A DNA stretch of 64,000 bases from Flavivirga amylovorans. Lineage in GTDB: Bacteria; Bacteroidota; Bacteroidia; Flavobacteriales; Flavobacteriaceae. The notes below the pieces were generated by a model, which was given only the letters and a program-made list of their open reading frames with translations, did not search any database and was not told the origin of the DNA. Location: the NCBI RefSeq assembly GCF_030540875.1, contig NZ_JAUOEM010000007.1, positions 114,470 to 178,469 of the forward strand, read 5' to 3'. This document shows positions 8,027 through 17,407 of this stretch, in pieces; the stretch's first letter is position 1, and each line of letters opens with the position of its first letter. A program made the translations under genes and the position numbers.

Positions 8027-9271
8027 ATGCAGCAAATAGAATTAATGGCTCCGGCTGGAAACTTTGAATCACTTCAGGCTGCTTTAGATAACGGAGCAGA
8101 CTCAGTATATTTTGGTGTAGAACAGTTAAATATGAGAGCAAGGGCATCTATAAATTTTACTTTGGATGATTTACCCGAAATTTCAAAACGATGTAAAGCA
8201 AAAAACGTAAGAACGTATTTAACATTAAATACGATTATTTACGATCATGATTTATCCATTGTAAAAACACTTGTTAAAAAAGCAAAAGAATCGGATATTA
8301 CGGCTGTAATAGCAATGGATCAAGCTGTAATTACTTGTGCCAGAGAGCTAGATCTAGAAGTACATATCTCAACGCAAATTAACATTACCAACATTGAAAC
8401 CGTTAAGTTTTATGCACTATTTGCGGATACGATGGTGTTAAGTAGAGAATTAAGCTTACGTCAGGTAAAGAAAATAACCGAAGACATCGAAAAAGAACAA
8501 ATAAAGGGACCTTCTGGTAAATTAGTTGAAATTGAGGTATTTGGTCATGGCGCACTTTGCATGGCTGTTTCCGGGAAATGTTATATGAGTTTGCATTCCC
8601 AAAACTCATCAGCAAATAGAGGCGCTTGTAAACAAAATTGTAGAAAGAAATACACTGTTATCGATCAAGAAACTGGTTTCGAAATGGAGCTAGATAATGA
8701 ATATATTATGTCTCCCAAAGATTTATGTACTATAGATATTTTAGATCAAGTAGCAGAATCTGGTATTAAAGTATTAAAAATTGAAGGTCGAGGTCGAGCT
8801 CCAGAATATGTTGCTAGAGTTATTAAATGTTATAGAGATGCTATTGATAGTCTTGAAAATAAAACCTATGAAAAAGAAAAGGTTGTTTCTTGGATGCAAG
8901 AATTAGAGAAAGTTTATAACAGAGGGTTTTGGAACGGGTATTATTTAGGTCAGAAATTGGGTGAATGGAGTAACGGATCTGGATCACATGCTACTCAAAA
9001 AAAGGTGTATATCGGTAAAGGCATACACTTCTATACCAAAGCTAAAATAGGTGAGTTTAAAATTGATGCTTACAATGTGTCTCTTGGAGACACTATTTTA
9101 GTCACCGGACCTACAACAGGAGCAAAAGAAATGGAAGTTAGTGAGATGTTGGTAAATGATGAAAAATTAACCATGGGATCTAAAGGTGATACGATAACAA
9201 TACCATTAGAGTTTAGAATAAGACCTTCAGATAAATTATATAAAATTGTTGAAAATAAAGTAGAAGCTTAA
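8027..9271 (+). CDS. trhP: Peptidase U32 family tRNA hydroxylation protein TrhP
   Basis: A 414-aa U32 family protein of the YegQ/TrhP branch, which supports oxygen-independent, prephenate-dependent formation of 5-hydroxyuridine-34 in tRNA. It starts with the typical ELMAPAGNFESLQAALDNGA. Four cysteines (178, 185, 201, 205) in the block from ALCMAVSGKC to GACKQNC are the expected [4Fe-4S] ligands. The signature KIEGRGRAPEYV follows. Despite the family name it is not expected to be a protease. Its neighbours trhO (upstream) and a ferredoxin (overlapping by one base) support the role. The alternative, a generic U32 collagenase-like protein, is less likely given the context. Confidence 0.9.
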   Translation: MQQIELMAPAGNFESLQAALDNGADSVYFGVEQLNMRARASINFTLDDLPEISKRCKAKNVRTYLTLNTIIYDHDLSIVKTLVKKAKESDITAVIAMDQAVITCARELDLEVHISTQINITNIETVKFYALFADTMVLSRELSLRQVKKITEDIEKEQIKGPSGKLVEIEVFGHGALCMAVSGKCYMSLHSQNSSANRGACKQNCRKKYTVIDQETGFEMELDNEYIMSPKDLCTIDILDQVAESGIKVLKIEGRGRAPEYVARVIKCYRDAIDSLENKTYEKEKVVSWMQELEKVYNRGFWNGYYLGQKLGEWSNGSGSHATQKKVYIGKGIHFYTKAKIGEFKIDAYNVSLGDTILVTGPTTGAKEMEVSEMLVNDEKLTMGSKGDTITIPLEFRIRPSDKLYKIVENKVEA

Positions 9272-9501
9272 TGGTTGTTATTACCTTACAACGTAATAAG
9301 TGTATTGGTTGCAATTACTGTGTAGAATTAGCGCCTAGTCAATTTCAAATGTCCAAGAAAGATGGCAAAACAGTTCTTTTACATTCAAAAGATAAAAAAG
9401 GCTTTTTTACTGTAAAATCTAACGACGACATTATTTTTGATGCGTGTGATAGAGCGTCTAAAGCCTGCCCTGTAAATATAATTAGTGTTAAGAATATTTA
9501 A
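9271..9501 (+). CDS. Single-cluster [4Fe-4S] ferredoxin
   Basis: A 76-aa electron carrier with the cluster motif C-x2-C-x2-C (CIGCNYC, Cys11/14/17) and a distal Cys-Pro (Cys66) as fourth ligand. An extra Cys59 is present. The start ATG overlaps the trhP stop (TAATG), so it is translationally coupled. I infer that it may supply electrons to the iron-sulphur enzyme TrhP, though it could serve other partners. Confidence 0.9.
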   Translation: MVVITLQRNKCIGCNYCVELAPSQFQMSKKDGKTVLLHSKDKKGFFTVKSNDDIIFDACDRASKACPVNIISVKNI

Positions 9502-9616
9502 ATAAATTTTTAGCTTTTTAAAGTCAACATAATAATCATATCTTTACATTTCAAAAAGAATTATTAATCTTCATTCGTAATAATCTAATTATTAACGAAT
9601 TCAATATATAACGTAT

Positions 9617-10810
9617 ATGGCTTGCGCGAGCTGCTCAACTAAAGACGGTCAACCCAAAGGCTGCAAAAATAATGGGACTTGTGGTACAGACAGTTGTAAT
9701 AAACTAACTGTTTTCGATTGGTTGGCTAATATGTCGCTCCCAAACGGTGAAAAACCATTCGATTGGGTTGAGGTACGTTATAAAAACGGAAGAAAAGAAT
9801 ACTACAAGAATGCTGAAAACTTAACATTGAGCATTGGAGATATTGTAGCCACACAAGCAAAGGCAGGACATGATATTGGTATGGTTACCCTTGCAGGGGA
9901 ATTGGTACGCGTTCAAATGAAGCGTAAAAACATATCGGATAATGAAGAAGAAGCCTTAAAAATTTACCGAAAAGCAAGTCAAAAAGATATTGATATTTGG
10001 TCTTCTGCACGTGACAAAGAAGAACCGATGAAGGTTAGGGCGCGTCAGTTTGCAATTGATTTGAAATTACAAATGAAAATTTCCGATATCGAATTTCAAG
10101 GTGATGCCAGTAAAGCTACTTTTTATTATACAGCCGAAGAACGTGTCGATTTTAGAGAACTTATAAAAGTATTTGCTCGCGAATTTAGAACACGCATAGA
10201 AATGAAACAAGTAGGGTTCCGTCAAGAAGCTTCAAGACTTGGTGGTATTGGATCTTGCGGTCGTGAATTATGCTGTTCGACATGGCTAACAGATTTCCGA
10301 TCAGTAAGTACGTCGGCAGCGAGATACCAACAATTATCATTAAACCCTCAAAAATTAGCAGGGCAATGTGGTAAATTAAAATGCTGTTTAAACTATGAAT
10401 TAGACACGTATCTTGATGCCTTAAAAAACTTTCCTAAGACAGACACCAAGATATACACAGAAAAAGGGACTGCAGTGTGCCAAAAAACAGACATTTTTAA
10501 AGGGCACATGTGGTATGCCTATGAAGGAGAATGGAATCATTGGCATAAAATTACGACTACTCAGGCCAATGAAATTATTAGCTTAAACAAGAAAAACGAA
10601 AAAATAGCAAGTCTTGAAGAATTTGCTTCAGAATTGGTAGAAGAAGCTAAGGCTGAGTTTGAAAACGTTGTTGGTCAAGATAGTTTAACACGTTTTGATA
10701 GTCCAAAGTCCAATAATAGACGTAAAAATAATAAGAGAAGAAACAATAAAAATAATAGGAGTAATAAAAAGAAAAGAAAACCTCAAAACAGTAAAAATGC
10801 AACAAAATAA
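9617..10810 (+). CDS. ricT: RicT/PSP1-domain protein
   Basis: A 397-aa member of the PSP1/YaaT family. In Bacillus the family forms an iron-sulphur-containing complex (RicAFT) that affects RNA maturation; the Bacteroidota role is not defined. The N-terminus is Cys-rich (MACASCSTKDGQPKGCKNNG). The PSP1 core contains the typical GSCGRELCC and GQCGKLKCCLNYE blocks. The C-terminal 40 residues are an Arg/Lys/Asn-rich tail that may contact RNA. It overlaps gldH by 14 bp, so the two are coupled. Confidence 0.9.
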   Translation: MACASCSTKDGQPKGCKNNGTCGTDSCNKLTVFDWLANMSLPNGEKPFDWVEVRYKNGRKEYYKNAENLTLSIGDIVATQAKAGHDIGMVTLAGELVRVQMKRKNISDNEEEALKIYRKASQKDIDIWSSARDKEEPMKVRARQFAIDLKLQMKISDIEFQGDASKATFYYTAEERVDFRELIKVFAREFRTRIEMKQVGFRQEASRLGGIGSCGRELCCSTWLTDFRSVSTSAARYQQLSLNPQKLAGQCGKLKCCLNYELDTYLDALKNFPKTDTKIYTEKGTAVCQKTDIFKGHMWYAYEGEWNHWHKITTTQANEIISLNKKNEKIASLEEFASELVEEAKAEFENVVGQDSLTRFDSPKSNNRRKNNKRRNNKNNRSNKKKRKPQNSKNATK

Positions 10811-11291
10811 TGTATTCTTATTTCTTTTAATGGTTTCTTTAGTATTTGTGTCCTGCGATTCTAATCGTGTTTTCGATACCTATAAATCGGTACCTAACAA
10901 ATGGCATAAAGACTCTATAATTAGTTTTAAAGTAACGCCTCCAGATTCTACAAAAGCGTATAATTTGTTTGTTAATTTAAGAAACACGAATGATTATAGA
11001 TATAATAACTTGTATTTAATTGTTGAAATGGGCTTTCCTCATGGGAAGACTATTAAAGACACATTAGAATATAGAATGGCAGATCCCAGTGGAAAACTCT
11101 TAGGCACGGGACTTACCGATGTTAAAGAGAATAAGCTTTGGTATAAGGAACAAGTCATTTTTAAAGAAACTGGGGACTATACCGTTAACATACAACATGC
11201 CATGAGAGAAAATGGCAAGGTTAATGGTGTTATAGAACTTGAAGGGATCACAGATATTGGTTTTAGAATTGAAAAATCTCAAAGCGAATAA
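10797..11291 (+). CDS. gldH: Gliding motility lipoprotein GldH
   Basis: A 164-aa lipoprotein needed for Flavobacterium gliding and linked to the T9SS/gliding machinery. The ATG at 10797 gives the signal peptide MQQNNVFLFLLMVSLVFVSC with the lipidated Cys20. An upstream in-frame start would only add a hydrophilic extension from the ricT frame, so I reject it. The body includes YKSVPNKWHKDSIISF, characteristic of GldH. It sits between ricT and a class A PBP. Together with the T9SS sorting domain at 57427-57762, it suggests a T9SS-bearing organism. Confidence 0.92.
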   Translation: MQQNNVFLFLLMVSLVFVSCDSNRVFDTYKSVPNKWHKDSIISFKVTPPDSTKAYNLFVNLRNTNDYRYNNLYLIVEMGFPHGKTIKDTLEYRMADPSGKLLGTGLTDVKENKLWYKEQVIFKETGDYTVNIQHAMRENGKVNGVIELEGITDIGFRIEKSQSE

Positions 11292-11360
11292 ATAGAATTC
11301 CCTATAATTCTAAATGTTCTTAGAATTGCATCTAGTAAATATTTAATATTATAAAGTTTA

Positions 11361-13694
11361 ATGGCAAAAAAAAAGCAAGCAACAACTCAAGATTTCTCAA
11401 AATATATACGTTGGTTTTGGATGTTATTTACAGGAGGAGTCCTTCTTGTGATTCTTATTTTCCTATTAGCTTCATGGGGTGCTTTTGGTGAAATGCCAGA
11501 TCACACTGTATTAGAAAACCCTAAAACGCATTTAGCGACCGAAATCATTTCATCTGATGGGAAAACCTTAGGTAAATTTTATTTAAATGATAACAGAACA
11601 CCTGTTGGTTATGATGAGCTACCACAAAATTTAATAGATGCATTAGTAGCTACTGAAGATGCACGTTTTCATGAGCATTCAGGAATTGACGCACGAGGGA
11701 CTATAAGAGCTGCTGTTTTTTTAGGAACAAAAGGAGGCGCTAGTACCATTTCTCAACAACTTGCAAAGCAATTATTTCATAGAAGGGAAAAAGCCAATAT
11801 TATAGAAAAGCTTTCTCAAAAGATTAGAGAATGGATTATAGCCATTCGTTTAGAACGTCAGTATACCAAAGAAGAAATTATTGCTCAATATTTTAATATT
11901 TATGATTTTGGTAACAATGCAGATGGTATTCGTAGTGCAGCAGCGATCTATTTTAATAAAGAGCCAGGTGAATTAGATATGAAAGAATCTGCTATGTTGG
12001 TTGGGATGTTTAAAAATTCTTCACTATATAACCCAAGAAGAAATCCTATAGGTGTTAAAAACAGACGTAATGTCGTTTTTCATCAGCTGGAATACTATGA
12101 TTACATTAGTGAAACAGTAAAAGATTCACTTCAAAAAACGGAATTAGATTTACGATATACACCACAATCTCATCGTGATGGTATTGCGACGTATTTTAGA
12201 GGCTATTTAGATGGGTTCATGAAAGATTGGATTAAGAAGAACCCGAAACCAGATGGTACAAATTATAACTTATACAATGATGGTTTAAAAATCTATACCA
12301 CCATAGATTCACGCATGCAAAGGTATGCTGAGGCTGCGGTACAACAACACATGCCTAGATTGCAAGCTGAGTTTTTTAATCAAAATACACCTAAAAGGAA
12401 TCCTACAGCACCATTTTTAGAGCTAGATAGAGAGGAAATTAAAGCCTTAATGAAACGCTCAATGAGGCAAGGTGAGCGATGGAGAATATTAAAAAAGGCA
12501 GGGAAGTCTGATGCTGAGATTGAGGCGTCATTTGATAAGCCCACTAAAATGACTGTTTTTAAATGGGAAGACGGTAAACCTTCAGAAGTGGACACTATTA
12601 TGAAACCTATGGACTCTATGCGATATTATAAATCGTTTTTAAAGCCAGGTATGATGTCTATGGATCCATTAACAGGTCATGTAAAAGCTTGGGTAGGCGG
12701 TATGAATTACAGACATTTTCAGTACGATATGGTAAAACAAGGAAAACGTCAAATAGGCTCTACATTTAAACCTCTTGTTTATACAGCAGCTATAGATCAA
12801 TTACATTATTCGCCTTGTGATGAATTTCCAGACACACCTTTTTGTATAGAAAAAGACAAACATGGTAATCCAGAAGAATGGTGTCCTAAGAACTCTGGAG
12901 GAGATAATGATTATGGAGGCACCAGGACTTTAAAGAATGCTTTAGCAAATTCTGTAAATACCATAACGGCAAGATTAATTGATAAAGTGGGTCCGCAACC
13001 TGTTGTAGATCTAGCAAAAAACTTGGGAATAGAATCAGAAATATTAGCCGTGCCATCGATAGCCTTGGGTACTCCAGATATAAGTGTTTATGAAATGGTG
13101 GGTGCTTATGCTGCATTTGCAAATAAAGGCGTCTATACAAAACCTGTCATGGTTACGACGATTGAAGATAAAAACGGAACTATTTTATATCAATTTAAGC
13201 CAGTAACACGAGATGTTTTAAATGAAGAAACTGCTTATGTTGCAGTCCAGCTTATGGAAGGTGTTACGCATGGTGGGTCTGGCACAAGATTAAGACACAA
13301 ATATGCAACTAGCAGACCAGAGTATAAAGAAATAATAACAGGTTATCCTTATGGATTTACTAACCCAATAGCAGGAAAGACGGGAACGACTCAAAACCAA
13401 AGTGATGGTTGGTTTATGGGTATGGTGCCTAACCTGGTAACCGGGGTCTGGGTCGGAGCAGAAGACAGAGCTGCTCATTTTAGGTCTATAGTATATGGGC
13501 AAGGAGCTTCTATGGCATTACCTATTTGGGGCTTATATATGAAAAGTTGTTATGCAGATGAAACGTTAAATATTTCTAAGGAGGCATTTGAAAAGCCAGC
13601 AAACTTATCTATAAATGTAGATTGCTCTAAAGCTTCAGAGACTATTGATGATGATCCTGGTGATGATATTCCTGATGATTTAGGGGGTTTTTAA
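11361..13694 (+). CDS. Penicillin-binding protein 1A (class A, bifunctional)
   Basis: Polymerises and cross-links peptidoglycan at the outer face of the inner membrane. The 777-aa protein has a transmembrane anchor (about 15-38), a GT51 transglycosylase domain with EDARFHEHSGIDARG and ASTISQQLAKQLF, and a transpeptidase domain with SxxK at GSTFKP (Ser467), SVN, and KTGTT (Lys673). The C-terminus is acidic (DDDPGDDIPDD). It lies directly behind gldH and is followed by a terminator. All catalytic motifs are present. Confidence 0.96.
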   Translation: MAKKKQATTQDFSKYIRWFWMLFTGGVLLVILIFLLASWGAFGEMPDHTVLENPKTHLATEIISSDGKTLGKFYLNDNRTPVGYDELPQNLIDALVATEDARFHEHSGIDARGTIRAAVFLGTKGGASTISQQLAKQLFHRREKANIIEKLSQKIREWIIAIRLERQYTKEEIIAQYFNIYDFGNNADGIRSAAAIYFNKEPGELDMKESAMLVGMFKNSSLYNPRRNPIGVKNRRNVVFHQLEYYDYISETVKDSLQKTELDLRYTPQSHRDGIATYFRGYLDGFMKDWIKKNPKPDGTNYNLYNDGLKIYTTIDSRMQRYAEAAVQQHMPRLQAEFFNQNTPKRNPTAPFLELDREEIKALMKRSMRQGERWRILKKAGKSDAEIEASFDKPTKMTVFKWEDGKPSEVDTIMKPMDSMRYYKSFLKPGMMSMDPLTGHVKAWVGGMNYRHFQYDMVKQGKRQIGSTFKPLVYTAAIDQLHYSPCDEFPDTPFCIEKDKHGNPEEWCPKNSGGDNDYGGTRTLKNALANSVNTITARLIDKVGPQPVVDLAKNLGIESEILAVPSIALGTPDISVYEMVGAYAAFANKGVYTKPVMVTTIEDKNGTILYQFKPVTRDVLNEETAYVAVQLMEGVTHGGSGTRLRHKYATSRPEYKEIITGYPYGFTNPIAGKTGTTQNQSDGWFMGMVPNLVTGVWVGAEDRAAHFRSIVYGQGASMALPIWGLYMKSCYADETLNISKEAFEKPANLSINVDCSKASETIDDDPGDDIPDDLGGF

Positions 13695-13721
13695 TAGATA
13701 AACTCTTATCTTAATATAAAT

Positions 13722-13752
13722 AAAAAACCATTCATATCGGATGGTTTTTTTA
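13722..13752 (+). terminator. PBP1A terminator
   Basis: Stem AAACCAT / ATGGTTT with a loop of about 9 nt, then a T-run. Confidence 0.8.
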
Positions 13753-13876
13753 TTGCTTTTTTAACAAACAAAATCCTATACTAATCGTTTAATTTTATTG
13801 ATAAATAACTTATTGGGGAATTATTTTATAAATAATTCAATTATACGTAAATTTATACAGTAAAAATTTAATAAAA

Positions 13877-14578
13877 ATGATTAATAAAAAAGTTGCTAAT
13901 GTACAAGATGCTCTAAAAGGTGTGTCAGATAACATGATACTTATGCTTGGAGGTTTTGGACTAAGTGGTATTCCAGAAAACGCTATTTCTGAATTGGTGA
14001 AACTTGGAGTCAAAGGATTAACTTGTATTTCTAATAATGCTGGTGTTGATGATTTTGGGTTAGGTTTACTTCTTCAAAAAAAGCAAATAAAGAAAATGGT
14101 TTCATCTTACGTAGGCGAGAATGATGAGTTCGAGCGGCAGATGCTTTCAGGTGAATTAGATGTAGAGCTAATACCTCAAGGAACTTTAGCCGAGCGTTGT
14201 CGAGCTGCCCAAGCTGGTTTCCCGGCTGTTTATACACCTGCAGGTTATGGTACTGAAGTAGCAGAAGGAAAAGAAACTCGTCATTTTGATGGAAAGATGT
14301 ATGTGTTAGAACATGCTTTTAAAGCTGATTTTGCATTTGTAAAAGCATGGAAGGGAGATGCTGCGGGTAACTTAATTTTTAAAGGAACCTCCAGGAACTT
14401 CAACCCTAATATGTGTGGCGCTGCAAAAATAACAGTTGCTGAGGTTGAGGAGTTAGTACCTTTAGGAACATTAGACCCCAACCAAATTCATATTCCTGGG
14501 ATTTTTGTTCAGCGCATTTTTCAAGGAGCTCATTATGAGAAGCGTATTGAGCAACGTACCGTAAGGCAAAGAGATTAA
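13877..14578 (+). CDS. scoA: Succinyl-CoA:3-ketoacid CoA-transferase subunit A
   Basis: The alpha subunit of a heterodimeric family I CoA-transferase that moves CoA between succinyl-CoA and acetoacetate or related 3-oxoacids. The 233-aa sequence has the glycine-rich [13 protein letters not shown] near its N-terminus and the CoA-binding stretch from [21 protein letters not shown] residues at the end. It is paired with scoB 127 bp downstream. A two-part repeat element occupies the gap, so scoB has an unusual leader. Confidence 0.93.
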   Translation: MINKKVANVQDALKGVSDNMILMLGGFGLSGIPENAISELVKLGVKGLTCISNNAGVDDFGLGLLLQKKQIKKMVSSYVGENDEFERQMLSGELDVELIPQGTLAERCRAAQAGFPAVYTPAGYGTEVAEGKETRHFDGKMYVLEHAFKADFAFVKAWKGDAAGNLIFKGTSRNFNPNMCGAAKITVAEVEELVPLGTLDPNQIHIPGIFVQRIFQGAHYEKRIEQRTVRQRD

Positions 14579-14597
14579 AGTGATTATCATTCCTATG

Positions 14598-14699
14598 TGT
14601 CACACTGAGCGCGCAGTCGAAGTGATGAAGGCTGGCCATTTTAAAATATTAAGTTTCAATTAAAAAGATTCCCGCCTACGCGGGAATGACAAAAAGAAA
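14598..14699. repeat. Composite intergenic repeat, copy 1
   Basis: Module 1 is a 27-nt sequence beginning TGTCACACTGAGCGCGCAGT (14598-14624). A spacer of about 43 nt follows, then module 2, a hairpin with arms ATTCCCGC (14668-14675) and GCGGGAAT (14680-14687) followed by TGACAAAAA. The same modules in the same order, with an exact match over the 27 nt, occur inverted at 30089-30183. The hairpin ends 18 nt before the scoB ATG. Confidence 0.85.
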
Positions 14700-14705
14700 A
14701 AATAG

Positions 14706-15359
14706 ATGTTAGATAAAACCGGAATTGCAAAACGAATAGCTAAAGAAGTAAAAGATGGCTATTATGTAAACTTAGGCATAGGTATACCGACCTTGGTTGC
14801 AAATTACGTAAGAAGCGATATAGAAGTGGAATTTCAAAGTGAAAATGGTGTTTTAGGAATGGGACCATTTCCGTTTGAGGGTGAAGAGGATGCCGATGTT
14901 ATAAATGCAGGAAAGCAAACTATAACAACATTGCCAGGAGCTAGCTTTTTTGATTCGGCTATGAGTTTCTCTATGATACGAGGACAACATGTAGACTTAA
15001 CCATTTTAGGAGCTATGGAAGTTGCAGAAAATGGCGATATAGCTAATTGGAAGATACCAGGTAAAATGGTAAAAGGTATGGGGGGTGCTATGGACTTAGT
15101 TGCTAGCGCCGAAAATATCATAGTTGCTATGATGCATACAAATAAAAGAGGTGAATCTAAATTATTAAAGCAATGCTCATTACCATTAACAGGTGTAGGC
15201 TGTGTAAAAAAGATAGTCACTAATATGGCGGTTCTTGAAATAACAGATAATGGATTCAAACTTTTGGAACGTGCTCCAGGGGTTTCAGTAGAAGAGATAA
15301 AGAATGCCACCGAGGGTAACTTAATTGTTAACGGAGATATTCCAGAAATGGAACTATAA
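14706..15359 (+). CDS. scoB: Succinyl-CoA:3-ketoacid CoA-transferase subunit B
   Basis: The beta subunit, which carries the catalytic glutamate of the family I CoA-transferases. It is Glu46 in the block FQSENGVLGMGP, the expected SENG signature. Its length of 217 aa is normal. The N-terminal part NLGIGIPTLVANYV matches the subunit B fold. It works with ScoA encoded just upstream, most likely in ketone body, branched-chain or hydroxybutyrate metabolism. A REP-like hairpin lies in its leader, and a strong terminator follows. Confidence 0.94.
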   Translation: MLDKTGIAKRIAKEVKDGYYVNLGIGIPTLVANYVRSDIEVEFQSENGVLGMGPFPFEGEEDADVINAGKQTITTLPGASFFDSAMSFSMIRGQHVDLTILGAMEVAENGDIANWKIPGKMVKGMGGAMDLVASAENIIVAMMHTNKRGESKLLKQCSLPLTGVGCVKKIVTNMAVLEITDNGFKLLERAPGVSVEEIKNATEGNLIVNGDIPEMEL

Positions 15360-15384
15360 CATAATTATTCTAATACTAAAAATT

Positions 15385-15419
15385 AAAACCCTCAAGCATT
15401 TTGTTTGAGGGTTTTTTTT
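15385..15419 (+). terminator. scoB terminator
   Basis: Stem AACCCTCAA / TTGAGGGTT followed by seven or more T. Confidence 0.9.
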
Positions 15420-15604
15420 AATTAAAAAGTTTTTAAAATCGTATAAATTGCGATTCAATCGATATAAATGTTAAAAATAAATGTATTTCATCGATTTTTT
15501 ATGTTTTTAATCTGATTTATTAAATAAATGTTTCATATTTGTTGTCCCCAGAAACCAAATAAATATTATAGATTTCCCCCAAATCTACCATAAATTGAAA
15601 ACTT

Positions 15605-15733
15605 ATGAAATTTGCAACAAATCTACCTGAACAACCTACATTAAACGAAAGTAAATTCAAAGAAACCCTTAAAGAGAATTTACGTTTTTTAAAAAGCCTA
15701 CTATACTTAACAAAGAAGATATTTATGCTATAA
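15605..15733 (+). CDS. Putative 42-aa protein
   Basis: An ATG-initiated frame encoding a hydrophilic N-terminus (MKFATNLPEQPTLNESKFKE) and a short hydrophobic end. Its last 6 bp overlap the convergent ABC transporter gene. I do not recognise it. It may be a small gene, a 5' remnant of a lost gene, or chance. The rest of the gap 15420-15727 shows nothing else convincing. Confidence 0.25.
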   Translation: MKFATNLPEQPTLNESKFKETLKENLRFLKSLLYLTKKIFML

Positions 15734-17407
15734 TCCCTTGGGGATAGCTTCAATTAACTTCTTAGTATATTCTTTTGCTGGTGCATTGTAGATGGCATCA
15801 GCATCATCTAATTCTTCAATTTTACCGTTATTCATAACCAGTAATTGATCAGACATATATTTTACAACGGCCAAGTCGTGTGAAATAAAGATGTATGTAA
15901 AATCAAAAGTGTCTTTAAGCTCATTTAAAAGATTTAAAACCTGTGCTTGAACAGATATGTCTAATGCCGAAACGGATTCGTCGCATACAATTAATTTGGG
16001 TTGTAATGCTATAGTTCGTGCAATCCCAATACGTTGCCTTTGCCCTCCAGAAAATTCATGAGGATACCGTTCAAAATAATCTTCAGATAAACCAACCCGG
16101 TTTAAAATATCAATAACCTTTTCTTTTCGTTCGCTATCAGAATTATAAAGGTTGTGAACCTTCATAGGCTCCATGATAGCTTCGCCAACAGGAATTCTGG
16201 GGTTTAATGAGGAATATGGATCCTGAAAAATAATTTGAATGTCTTTTCGGAGTTTTTTAATTTCAGAATTTGGCAATTTAGTAATATCAGTTCCCTGATA
16301 TAATATTTGTCCAGCGGTTGCTTTGTCTAATTGAAGGATGGCATTTCCTAATGTTGATTTACCGCAACCAGACTCTCCTACTAATCCTAATGTTTCACCT
16401 TCGTATAATTTGAAACTAACATCGTTTACAGCTTTAAATGATTGTGGTTTAGTAAACCAACCTGATTTAGAGATATATTCTTTTTCAACATTTATAACCT
16501 CTAGCAGAGGTGCTTTTTTATATAGTTTTTCATGTTGAAGTTTACGTTGCTCTGTTGTAATAACGTCGTTCGAAGTTGTATTGTTTAAATAGTCATTTAT
16601 AGTAGGTAATATTTTTAGTCGCGTATCTAATAAGGGGCGCGAGTTAATAAGCGCTTTTGTATAAACATGTTTGGGCGTTTTAAAAATAGTTGAAACATCC
16701 CCTTGTTCAACTATATCGCCTTTATACATAACGAGTACTCTATCTGCTATTTCGGAAATTAAAGCCAAATCATGAGTAATAAAAATAACACTCATTTTTG
16801 TGTCGACCTGTAATGCTTTTAGTAGTTTGATAATGTCCTTTTGAACAGTAACATCAAGTGCTGTGGTAGGCTCATCTGCAATTAAAATATCGGGTTCGCA
16901 AGCAATAGCCATAGCAATCATAACACGTTGTTTCTGTCCGCCAGAAATCTCATGTGGATAAGAATTATAGACCCTCTTAGCATCTGGAAGTTTTACTTTT
17001 TCAAATAATAAAACAGTTTCATCTTTTGCTTCTTGCTTAGATAATTTAGTATGTTGTAATAATATTTCTTGAACTTGTTTTCCACAGACCATTGACGGAT
17101 TTAAAGAACTCATCGGTTCTTGAAAGATCATAGCAATTTTTTTTCCTCGAATGTTTTGAAATGCTTTTGAAGGAAGTGTGGTTAAATCGTACCCATTATA
17201 ATTAATACTACCTGATGTGATTTTTGAAATCTTTTTAGGAAGTAAACCCAAAATAGCTAAGGAAGATACTGATTTTCCTGAACCAGATTCCCCCACAATA
17301 CCCAATATTTCGTTTTTATTTAGATGGTATGAAATATGGTGAATCACTTCATTTTTTCCAAAGGAGATTGACAGGTCTTTAATATTTAAAATGGTGTTTT
17401 CTTGCAT
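15728..17407 (-). CDS. ABC transporter ATP-binding protein, OppD-OppF fusion type
   Basis: A 559-aa protein with two complete ABC ATPase domains. The first has Walker A GESGSGKS (39-46) and signature SGGQKQR. The second has Walker A GESGCGKS near residue 346 and signature SGGQRQR. Each is followed by an OppD/F-type C-terminal extension. It would power import of peptides, nickel or similar substrates through an inner-membrane permease of the Dpp/Opp/Yej class. No permease or binding protein lies nearby, so its partners must be elsewhere. It abuts the exonuclease gene (17408) and probably shares its transcript. Confidence 0.92.
   Translation of the reverse strand: MQENTILNIKDLSISFGKNEVIHHISYHLNKNEILGIVGESGSGKSVSSLAILGLLPKKISKITSGSINYNGYDLTTLPSKAFQNIRGKKIAMIFQEPMSSLNPSMVCGKQVQEILLQHTKLSKQEAKDETVLLFEKVKLPDAKRVYNSYPHEISGGQKQRVMIAMAIACEPDILIADEPTTALDVTVQKDIIKLLKALQVDTKMSVIFITHDLALISEIADRVLVMYKGDIVEQGDVSTIFKTPKHVYTKALINSRPLLDTRLKILPTINDYLNNTTSNDVITTEQRKLQHEKLYKKAPLLEVINVEKEYISKSGWFTKPQSFKAVNDVSFKLYEGETLGLVGESGCGKSTLGNAILQLDKATAGQILYQGTDITKLPNSEIKKLRKDIQIIFQDPYSSLNPRIPVGEAIMEPMKVHNLYNSDSERKEKVIDILNRVGLSEDYFERYPHEFSGGQRQRIGIARTIALQPKLIVCDESVSALDISVQAQVLNLLNELKDTFDFTYIFISHDLAVVKYMSDQLLVMNNGKIEELDDADAIYNAPAKEYTKKLIEAIPKGL

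Noticed and set aside
14834..15310. 158-codon minus-strand frame opposite scoB
   Set aside because: Antisense shadow of a conserved CoA-transferase subunit; no independent signals.
15520..15753. Minus-strand frame of 77 codons after the ABC transporter gene
   Set aside because: Overlaps the end of the ABC gene and low-complexity AT-rich DNA; no domain, promoter or recognisable start.
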